This document shows positions 1-4,883 of a stretch of DNA of 5,699 bases, piece by piece. This DNA comes from Gammaproteobacteria bacterium. Its GTDB lineage: Bacteria > Pseudomonadota > Gammaproteobacteria > SZUA-229. Location of the stretch: positions 1 to 5,699 of the forward strand of contig JAJRTD010000288.1 of the NCBI GenBank assembly GCA_024278435.1, given 5' to 3'. The first letter of the stretch is position 1, and each line of letters begins with the position of its first letter. A program made the translations under genes and the position numbers. The notes beneath the pieces were generated by a model. The model did not search any database. It saw only the letters and a program-made list of their open reading frames with translations, and was not told where the DNA came from.

Positions 1-2613
1 CTGATTTTCTCCATCGGTATTCTGGTGGATGATGCCATCGTGGTCATCGAAAACATCTACCGGCACTGGTTGATGAAAGAAGACATGAGCGAAGAAGTGT
101 CGGTGGAAGCGGTGCGTGAAGTCGGTAACCCGACCATCCTGGCGACCTTCACCGTGATCGCGGCGCTGATGCCGATGGGCGTGGTGCGCGGCATGATGGG
201 GCCGTATATGGCACCGATTCCGACCCTGGGTTCGGTGGCGATGCTGTTCTCGCTGTTCGCCGCGTTTGCCTTTACCCCGTGGCTGGCCAACAAGATGAAG
301 CCGTCGATGGCAACGTTGAAGCATCACGCTGAAAAAGAACATAAAAGCAACGAGCGTCTTGGCAGTTTCTTCCGTAAAACAATTACTCCGCTGATTGAAA
401 ACAGTGTTTTAGGTTACGGCTTTTTGATGTCGCTGTTTGTGGTTTTCTTCGCCAGCTGTGTGATGTTTTATACCACCGCGGTGTCGGTGAAAATGCTGCC
501 GCTGGATAATAAATCTGAATTTGATATTGTGATCAACTTCCCGGAAGGCACTTCGTTAATCGATACCGCCAACCTGACAGCGACTCTGGCGGCTGAAGCC
601 AAAAAATTTGATGAAGTGGTTTCGCTGCAAAGTTATGTCGGCACCGCTTCACCGTATAACTTCAATGGCCTGGTGCGTCATTACTATCTGAGATCAAAGC
701 CCTGGCAGGCGGACATTCAGGTGGTGCTAACGCATAAGTCTGTGCGTGAAACGACCAGCCATGACATAGCGGAAGCCATGCGTGAGGTGATGGCGCCGAT
801 AGCCAAAGCGGCCGGCGCGCGGATTCAGGTGGTTGAAATGCCGCCGGGACCACCGGTGCTGCAGTCTGTGGTGGCTGAAATCTATGGCCCGGATCAGGAA
901 ACCCGGCATCAGTTTGCGCGTGACATGACCGAGATGTTCGAAGCCGCAGACAGTATTACCGATGTCGATAATTACCTGCAGGAGCCTTACGAAATCTGGC
1001 GCTTTGAAGTGGATCGTGACAAGGCGCTGCGTAAAGGTGTCAGCATCGATGCCATCAACATGACGCTGGAAATGGCGATGGGTGGTTTTGTGGTCGGTGA
1101 CCTGAAACGTGGCTCAGTGGTCGATCCGACTTACATCGTTCTGCAGGTGCCGCTGGCGGTTCGTTCCGAGTTCTCACGTCTGGGTTCGATTCCGGTGAAA
1201 GCGCCGGATGGTTCTATGCTGCCGTTGTCTGAACTCGGTCGTTTTGTTAAAGACATCGAAGAAGAAATTATTTATCACAAAGATTTGCGTGATGTCGAGT
1301 TCGTCACCGGTGAAAATGCCGGTGAGCTGGCCGCGCCTATCTACGGTATGTTCCAGGTGGACGACATGCTGGCGGATTATGTTGCGCCTGATGGTGTCAA
1401 AGTCGATCATAGCTTCCTCAAGGGCGGCTTCTTCGGGCCACCTGCCAACAGCGATAAATCCGGTTTTGAATGGACCGGTGAGTGGACTGTGACCTACGAG
1501 ACTTTCCGCGACATGGGTGGCGCTTTCATGCTGGCCATGGTGCTGATCTACATGCTGGTGGTGATCGAGTTTAAAAACTTCATTTTCCCGTCCATCATCA
1601 TGGCACCCATCCCGCTGACACTGGTCGGTATTATTCCGGGTCACTGGTTCTTCGATGCAGAATTTACCGCGACCTCGATGATCGGCTGGATCGCGCTCGC
1701 CGGGATCATCGTCAGGAACTCGATACTGCTGGTGGATTTCACCAAGCATGAAGTCGAACGCGGCGTGCACGTGATCGACGCGGTTATCAATTCCTGTCAG
1801 GCACGTACCCGCCCCATCGTGATTACCGCGCTGGCGCTGGTCGGTGGTTCCAGTGTGATTCTGAGTGACCCGATTTTTGAAGGCATGGCTATTTCATTAT
1901 TGTTCGGCGTGGTGGTTTCAACTGTGCTGACCCTGTTCGTGATTCCGCTGGGTTGTATCTCAGCGAAAAAAGCTTTTCCGCAGTGTGCAGAAATCTGTCC
2001 GGCCGAGCTGGAAGAAGAGGCCGCCGCTGAAGAATACAAAACACCGATGTGGATGCGTATTTACGGTGGTATCGTCGGTCTGGTTGGCTGGATCATTGTT
2101 ATCGTGCAGATGGTGTATAACCTGATGCGCATGTTGATCGGCATGGTTATGCCAAAATCCGATCCGCCGGAACCACCACCGGCTGCACCTTCAACCCCGC
2201 CTGCGACACCGCCACCTGCGGCGCCAGCGCCAACGACGCCGGTATCGCCCGCGCCGGCGGCTGATGCCGGTACGGAAAAAACCGCAGCAAAACCTGCGGC
2301 AAAAGCGAAGGTCGAAACGAAGGCTGAGACAAAGCCTGTAACGAAGTCAGAAGCAAAGGCCGAGGTAAAAGCTGAAGCTGTGGTTGAAGCAAAGGCAGAA
2401 GCACCTGCTGAAGAGCCGGCTGAAAGCAAACCGGCGGCCGTGAAGAAAGCGCCTGCGGCGAAAAAATCAACGGTAACAAAAAAAGCCGCACCTAAAAAGA
2501 AAGTGGCTGCCAAGAAAAAAGCAGCGCTTAAAAAGGTTGCGGTGAAAAAAGCGCCGTCTAAAAAATCCCCGCCGGGTGGACGTCGAGGCATTCGGCTGAA
2601 GGATGATACTTGA
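1..2613 (+). CDS. RND-family efflux transporter permease, 5'-truncated, with Pro-rich and H1-like C-terminal tail
   Basis: This is the last 870 codons of an inner-membrane RND (AcrB-like, HAE-type) proton-driven transporter; the frame is open to the window edge, so roughly 400 residues lie upstream. The fragment opens in TM4 with GILVDDAIVVIEN, whose paired Asp (residues 10-11, bases 28-33) match the AcrB proton-relay pair D407/D408. TM5, TM6 and TM7 (about residues 137-160) follow, then the second large periplasmic porter domain (about 160-500), TM8 (from about 506), TM9, TM10 with GIIVRNSILLVDF, TM11 and TM12 (ending near base 1953). The TM10 basic residue is Arg (1714-1716), where AcrB has K940. 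Unlike ordinary family members, the protein continues with a three-Cys segment, another hydrophobic stretch (about 2056-2151), a Pro-rich linker (2161-2260) and a Lys/Ala/Glu tail. Substrate cannot be told from this part; a membrane-fusion partner would be expected upstream. Family assignment is secure, specificity unknown. Confidence 0.95.
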   Translation: MIFSIGILVDDAIVVIENIYRHWLMKEDMSEEVSVEAVREVGNPTILATFTVIAALMPMGVVRGMMGPYMAPIPTLGSVAMLFSLFAAFAFTPWLANKMKPSMATLKHHAEKEHKSNERLGSFFRKTITPLIENSVLGYGFLMSLFVVFFASCVMFYTTAVSVKMLPLDNKSEFDIVINFPEGTSLIDTANLTATLAAEAKKFDEVVSLQSYVGTASPYNFNGLVRHYYLRSKPWQADIQVVLTHKSVRETTSHDIAEAMREVMAPIAKAAGARIQVVEMPPGPPVLQSVVAEIYGPDQETRHQFARDMTEMFEAADSITDVDNYLQEPYEIWRFEVDRDKALRKGVSIDAINMTLEMAMGGFVVGDLKRGSVVDPTYIVLQVPLAVRSEFSRLGSIPVKAPDGSMLPLSELGRFVKDIEEEIIYHKDLRDVEFVTGENAGELAAPIYGMFQVDDMLADYVAPDGVKVDHSFLKGGFFGPPANSDKSGFEWTGEWTVTYETFRDMGGAFMLAMVLIYMLVVIEFKNFIFPSIIMAPIPLTLVGIIPGHWFFDAEFTATSMIGWIALAGIIVRNSILLVDFTKHEVERGVHVIDAVINSCQARTRPIVITALALVGGSSVILSDPIFEGMAISLLFGVVVSTVLTLFVIPLGCISAKKAFPQCAEICPAELEEEAAAEEYKTPMWMRIYGGIVGLVGWIIVIVQMVYNLMRMLIGMVMPKSDPPEPPPAAPSTPPATPPPAAPAPTTPVSPAPAADAGTEKTAAKPAAKAKVETKAETKPVTKSEAKAEVKAEAVVEAKAEAPAEEPAESKPAAVKKAPAAKKSTVTKKAAPKKKVAAKKKAALKKVAVKKAPSKKSPPGGRRGIRLKDDT
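2161..2613 (+). other. Low-complexity C-terminal tail of the RND transporter (Pro-rich linker plus histone-H1-like Lys/Ala region)
   Basis: About 150 residues beyond the conserved transporter core. Bases 2161-2260 encode a linker made mostly of Pro, Ala and Thr. Bases 2275-2430 encode an alternating Lys/Ala/Glu stretch with repeated KAE, KAK and ETK units. Bases 2440-2580 encode strongly basic repeats such as KKAPAAKK, KKAAPKKK and AAKKKAALKK, and the end is GGRRGIRLKDDT. The last part resembles bacterial histone-H1-like proteins (Hc1 and AlgP type), which bind DNA through Ala/Pro/Lys repeats. The frame stays open to the TGA, in continuity with the transporter, so this is part of the same protein. 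The function is unknown; tethering to nucleic acid, polyphosphate or envelope polymers is only inference. Confidence 0.85.
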
Positions 2614-2620
2614 GTTATAC

Positions 2621-2625
2621 AGGAG
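2621..2625 (+). promoter_or_regulatory. Ribosome binding site AGGAG that decides the start of the following gene
   Basis: AGGAG lies six bases before the ATG at 2632, which is good spacing. A GTG at 2629 is in frame and directly adjacent, but only three bases from this site, so ATG 2632 is the preferred start. Confidence 0.75.
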
Positions 2626-2631
2626 TCAGTG

Positions 2632-3387
2632 ATGTTTTTATTTGTCTCGAACATACGCTTTAAACAAACAGGCTTCAAACGAACCTTGCTGTCGGCAGCG
2701 TTGCTGATGTTGCCTCTGAGCGTGCAGGCGGAGTCTTCCGCGCAAGCGCCGGAACAGCCACTTGAGCCGTCACTTGAACAGTCGCTTAATGATGCATCGT
2801 CACAGCCGGTTCAGAAAGCTGATGGCAAAACACAGAATCATTCTTTTCCGCACTGGCCGCATCATATGCAGAGCAGCAAAAGCATTATTCCGCCGCCACC
2901 GCCGGGACCTTATAAATCATCCGCGCTCAATGATTATTCTGTGAGCGTGCCGCTTCATGTGCCGGCACCCGCTCATCGTAATGCTCAGCCGGCTGCTCGC
3001 CCGCAGGCCGTGCATCATGATACGGCATCCGCACCGATGGATATGTTCAGTCCGGATATCCCGTGGCCGACAAATTTAAGACCGTCGCAGAAGATGCCGG
3101 AGCACCGTGTGTTAAACAGTGGGCCGCATTATGCTGCGCCGCAGGCTATGACCGCTCGGCCATATCCGTCAGCGCCGTACCGTCCATCGCTGAAACAGCG
3201 ATATGGTGCTTATAATTACGGCCGGCAACCGGGTTTTTATCCGACTGCGCCGGCTGTGAACGGCATGGGTATGGACAGTTCTCGCTGGATGCCTTCCATG
3301 GGTGTGGCGCCGCCGGGGCCGTATAACAGCCGTGGTAATTATGATCGCTGGAATTATGCACCGAATTTTTCGCCAAATTACGGGTAG
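2632..3387 (+). CDS. Exported Pro/Tyr/His-rich low-complexity protein, probably shortened by an amber codon
   Basis: I do not recognise this 251-residue protein as a named family. A basic N-region (RFKQTGFKR, residues 9-17) precedes a hydrophobic core and SVQA|ES, a convincing Sec signal peptide cut after about residue 33. The mature part has no evident globular domain. An acidic/Gln segment is followed by a polyproline run with PPGPY (residues 90-94), His-rich stretches, and a C-terminal half dense in Tyr, Pro, Asn and Gly, with a second PPGPY (227-231) and ending NYAPNFSPNYG. There is no Cys. It starts 18 bases after the RND stop, so the two are probably co-transcribed. The composition suits an extracytoplasmic coat or matrix protein, and the sulfur-globule-type gene nearby makes a globule role plausible, but that is inference. 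The TAG at 3385-3387 appears to cut the protein early (see the next entry). Confidence 0.8.
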   Translation: MFLFVSNIRFKQTGFKRTLLSAALLMLPLSVQAESSAQAPEQPLEPSLEQSLNDASSQPVQKADGKTQNHSFPHWPHHMQSSKSIIPPPPPGPYKSSALNDYSVSVPLHVPAPAHRNAQPAARPQAVHHDTASAPMDMFSPDIPWPTNLRPSQKMPEHRVLNSGPHYAAPQAMTARPYPSAPYRPSLKQRYGAYNYGRQPGFYPTAPAVNGMGMDSSRWMPSMGVAPPGPYNSRGNYDRWNYAPNFSPNYG

Positions 3388-3474
3388 AACTATGGACCGA
3401 GCTACGGGCCGCGCTATAACCGACCGGTGACTGGCAGCAATGGTATGAAATCAACTAACCGCCCTTATCGTTAA
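3388..3474 (+). other. In-frame continuation of the preceding gene beyond an amber codon (28 codons, then TAA)
   Basis: Directly after the TAG, the same frame reads NYGPSYGPRYN and continues in Asn, Tyr, Gly, Pro and Arg to a TAA at 3472-3474. This matches the sequence just before the TAG (NFSPNYG) in composition and motif, so the pieces most likely belonged to one frame of about 280 codons. The homologous-looking motif in the next gene reads PNYGQ, so a CAG (Gln) to TAG change is the simplest explanation. A sequencing error, a recent nonsense mutation or programmed readthrough cannot be told apart here. Confidence 0.7.
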
Positions 3475-3528
3475 TCTGGTAAGCCTGGGTATCCTGCGCA
3501 GTATTGCTGGTCTTCGTTTGTTTTTTAA

Positions 3529-3557
3529 TTGAATGACATTCGGTCAGGGGATTTACT
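3529..3557 (+). promoter_or_regulatory. Weak candidate sigma70 promoter before the second exported-protein gene
   Basis: TTGAAT (3529-3534) and TTTACT (3552-3557) are 17 bases apart, and each matches four of six consensus positions. They lie in the 119-base gap (3475-3593), which holds no ORF with coding character and no clear terminator hairpin. A start near 3564 would leave a leader of about 30 bases. Such matches arise by chance in AT-rich gaps. Confidence 0.25.
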
Positions 3558-3593
3558 GTTGGTATCTTATGAGTCATTTTAAGGTATGCATAA

Positions 3594-4217
3594 ATGCAAC
3601 ATCGTACGATCAACAATAAATTTTCAGTGAGCCTGCTGTTTAGCCTGCTGGCAACACTGGCAATTTCTGCTGAGGCGGGAAATTCAGGCAATCCCTGGGC
3701 TTTGCCGCCGGCGCCTGAAAAAGCGCCGAACTTTCAGCATGCGCCAAACTATGGTCAGCAGCGCTATCAGGATGATCAGACCAATATTCAGTACCCCGGC
3801 TACCGCTTTGTGACCCCCGAAATTCTTAACTCGTTAAAGCAGCAGCAGATGCAGACACAACAGGTGCCGGGAAATTATCCTTATCGCCAATACCGCCGCC
3901 AGCCCGCGCAGCCGCAGCAGCTCATGTCCGAGCCACCGGTGCAGGAATATTACGGTCTGCCGCCGGCGTCAATGGGTTTTTCCAATCCGCTTTATGATAC
4001 ACCCGCCGTTTCCCCCTGGGGCAGTGGCCCGGATGTGATCTACCGTGGTGAGTCGTTTCCCTGGGTTCCCGATGCGGCAATCGGTGGCATTCCGCCGATG
4101 AATGTTTCACCATTTATCGATAATAATAATGAGCAGAACGCTGTCGAATCGGGCAACACTCAGAATCCGGTCAACGTATTTAATCCATTTACTTTTGGAC
4201 CAAACGGAAACCTGTAA
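3594..4217 (+). CDS. Exported Pro/Gln/Asn/Tyr-rich protein of unknown family
   Basis: This is a 207-residue protein that I do not recognise. The start ATG has TAAGGT (3580-3585) eight bases upstream. A signal peptide is clear: basic/polar start, hydrophobic core SVSLLFSLLATLAI, and cleavage after about residue 28 (SAEA|GN). The mature protein begins GNPWALPPAP and contains APNFQHAPNYGQQRY (residues 44-58), which echoes the C-terminus of the preceding gene. Residues 68-89 (PGYRFVTPEILNSLKQQQMQ and on) are the only segment that looks like an ordered helix, ending in a Gln-rich run. Then come RRQPAQPQQ, Pro/Tyr-rich stretches and an Asn-rich C-terminus (DNNNEQN; VNVFNPFTFGPNGNL). There is no Cys or transmembrane helix after the signal. 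Its place directly before the sulfur-globule-type gene suggests a related envelope role (inference). Confidence 0.85.
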   Translation: MQHRTINNKFSVSLLFSLLATLAISAEAGNSGNPWALPPAPEKAPNFQHAPNYGQQRYQDDQTNIQYPGYRFVTPEILNSLKQQQMQTQQVPGNYPYRQYRRQPAQPQQLMSEPPVQEYYGLPPASMGFSNPLYDTPAVSPWGSGPDVIYRGESFPWVPDAAIGGIPPMNVSPFIDNNNEQNAVESGNTQNPVNVFNPFTFGPNGNL

Positions 4218-4246
4218 TTGAAATAGATTCCGTTAATTAACAGGCG

Positions 4247-4252
4247 TATAGT
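4247..4252 (+). promoter_or_regulatory. Candidate -10 element of the sulfur globule protein gene
   Basis: TATAGT matches five of six bases of the sigma70 -10 consensus. The best-spaced -35 candidate, TAGATT (4224-4229, 17-base spacer), is poor, and TTGAAA (4218-4223) is too far away (23 bases). An activator-dependent promoter would fit a poor -35, but this is conjecture. The implied leader is about 100 bases. Confidence 0.3.
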
Positions 4253-4256
4253 GTGC

Positions 4257-4282
4257 AGTTAACCACTGAAAAGTTGATAACT
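4257..4282. repeat. Imperfect palindrome (operator-like) upstream of the sulfur globule protein gene
   Basis: The left arm AGTTAACCAC (4257-4266) and right arm GTTGATAACT (4273-4282) are inverted repeats agreeing at 8 of 10 positions, around a six-base spacer TGAAAA. It starts five bases after the candidate -10, about where a transcription start would fall, so it could be a regulator site. No specific regulator can be named. Confidence 0.4.
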
Positions 4283-4306
4283 TCACAAAATTCAGGTGTT
4301 GGGTAG

Positions 4307-4342
4307 CTCCCTCGATTCAATGCCACATCTTAACGAGGGTAG
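4307..4342 (+). promoter_or_regulatory. Leader hairpin in the 5' UTR of the sulfur globule protein mRNA
   Basis: CCCTCG (4309-4314) pairs perfectly with CGAGGG (4334-4339) across a 19-base loop; CT (4307-4308) can add two pairs with AG (4341-4342) past a one-base bulge. The stem ends just before the Shine-Dalgarno at 4347-4351. It is not followed by a T run, so it is not a terminator. mRNA stabilisation or translational control is possible. Confidence 0.4.
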
Positions 4343-4358
4343 TAGAAGAGGTGTTACT

Positions 4359-4829
4359 ATGAAATCAGTGATCAAATTAGTCGTTATATCTTCAGCGTTA
4401 ACTTTTGGTTTAGCATCCATGTCAGCGAATGCTGGTTGGGGCGGACCGTGGGATAACAATAACAGTGGCTGGGGCAATAATAACAGCAACTGGAATAACG
4501 ACTGGAACAACAACGGTTATGGTGCCGGTGATGGTTCCGGTGACGGTTCCGGCGACTTCGACGGTAGCTTTAATATGAGTATGCAGGGCAAAGGCCGCGG
4601 CAACGCACGTGGTAACAACTCATATTACGGCAACAACGACTGGAATAACCGCAATGGCTGGAATAACGGCTGGAACAACGGTTATTACGGCGGCAACCAG
4701 GGTTACGGTCGTCCATATTATGGCCCGGCCCCCGGTCAGCAGCAGTACTATGGTCGTCCATACGGCCCTGGCCCTTACGGTCAACCACCACAGGCTGCAC
4801 CTGCACCACAGGCCGCACCTGCACAATAA
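4359..4829 (+). CDS. Sulfur globule protein (SgpA/SgpB-like envelope structural protein)
   Basis: This 156-residue secreted protein has the character of sulfur globule envelope proteins, which coat periplasmic elemental-sulfur deposits in purple and other sulfur bacteria. The signal peptide is clear (MKSVIKLVV..., cleavage SANA|GW after residue 25). The mature chain begins GWGGPW, as in known Sgp proteins. It continues with Asn/Trp-rich repeats (residues 36-53), a Gly/Asp/Ser segment (55-70), the family-like stretch FNMSMQGKGRGN (71-82), a second Trp-Asn repeat block (93-112), Tyr/Gly/Pro repeats with two YGRPY-type units (116-135), and a PQAAPA duplication at the end. The mature 131 residues include 26 Asn and 8 Trp and no Cys. 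The start is ATG 4359, because AGAGG (4347-4351) lies seven bases upstream; an in-frame GTG at 4296 has no such site. A dedicated leader and strong terminator suggest an abundant single-gene transcript. It could instead be another Gly/Asn-rich surface protein, but the resemblance is good. Confidence 0.82.
   Translation: MKSVIKLVVISSALTFGLASMSANAGWGGPWDNNNSGWGNNNSNWNNDWNNNGYGAGDGSGDGSGDFDGSFNMSMQGKGRGNARGNNSYYGNNDWNNRNGWNNGWNNGYYGGNQGYGRPYYGPAPGQQQYYGRPYGPGPYGQPPQAAPAPQAAPAQ
4521..4556 (+). repeat. Three tandem 12-base units encoding Gly-Ala/Ser-Gly-Asp in the sulfur globule protein
   Basis: GGTGCCGGTGAT, GGTTCCGGTGAC and GGTTCCGGCGAC follow one another in frame and give GAGD-GSGD-GSGD, continued by FDGS. 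Small changes between copies suggest slippage-type expansion followed by drift. Confidence 0.75.
4788..4823 (+). repeat. 18-base direct repeat encoding PQAAPA twice at the C-terminus of the sulfur globule protein
   Basis: Bases 4788-4805 and 4806-4823 are adjacent copies differing at one third-codon position (GCT versus GCC). The unit gives the Pro/Ala-rich end seen on many globule proteins. Confidence 0.8.
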
Positions 4830-4841
4830 GCAATACCCGAG

Positions 4842-4875
4842 GGCGGTGCCTGTGATGGCGCCGCCTTTTCTGTTT
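4842..4875 (+). terminator. Rho-independent terminator after the sulfur globule protein gene
   Basis: GGCGGTGCC (4842-4850) pairs with GGCGCCGCC (4857-4865) as a nine-pair stem with one G-U pair and a six-base loop TGTGAT. TTTTCTGTTT follows (4866-4875). It lies 12 bases after the stop codon. Confidence 0.88.
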
Positions 4876-4883
4876 AATTTATT

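Noticed and set aside
1174..1770. 198-codon open frame on the minus strand inside the RND gene
   Set aside because: It is antisense to the conserved porter and TM8-TM10 region; its composition (His/Asp/Arg-rich) is that of a shadow frame, and no ribosome site or known domain is visible.
2061..2678. 205-codon minus-strand frame rich in Ala, Phe, Gly and Ser
   Set aside because: It arises because the Lys/Ala/Pro codons of the transporter tail rarely give stop codons on the complement; the low complexity mirrors the tail.
3475..3593. Terminator after the first exported-protein gene, suggested by the T6 run at 3521-3526
   Set aside because: No stable GC-rich stem precedes the T run, so termination there cannot be supported.
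4296..4358. Upstream GTG start for the globule protein, adding 21 residues
   Set aside because: It would place polar residues before a textbook signal peptide, lacks a Shine-Dalgarno and overlaps the leader hairpin; ATG 4359 has AGAGG at good spacing.
4450..4823. CRISPR-like or mobile-element repeats
   Set aside because: The repeats are short, in frame, variable at third codon positions and lie within a protein-coding region; no regular spacers or inverted ends exist.
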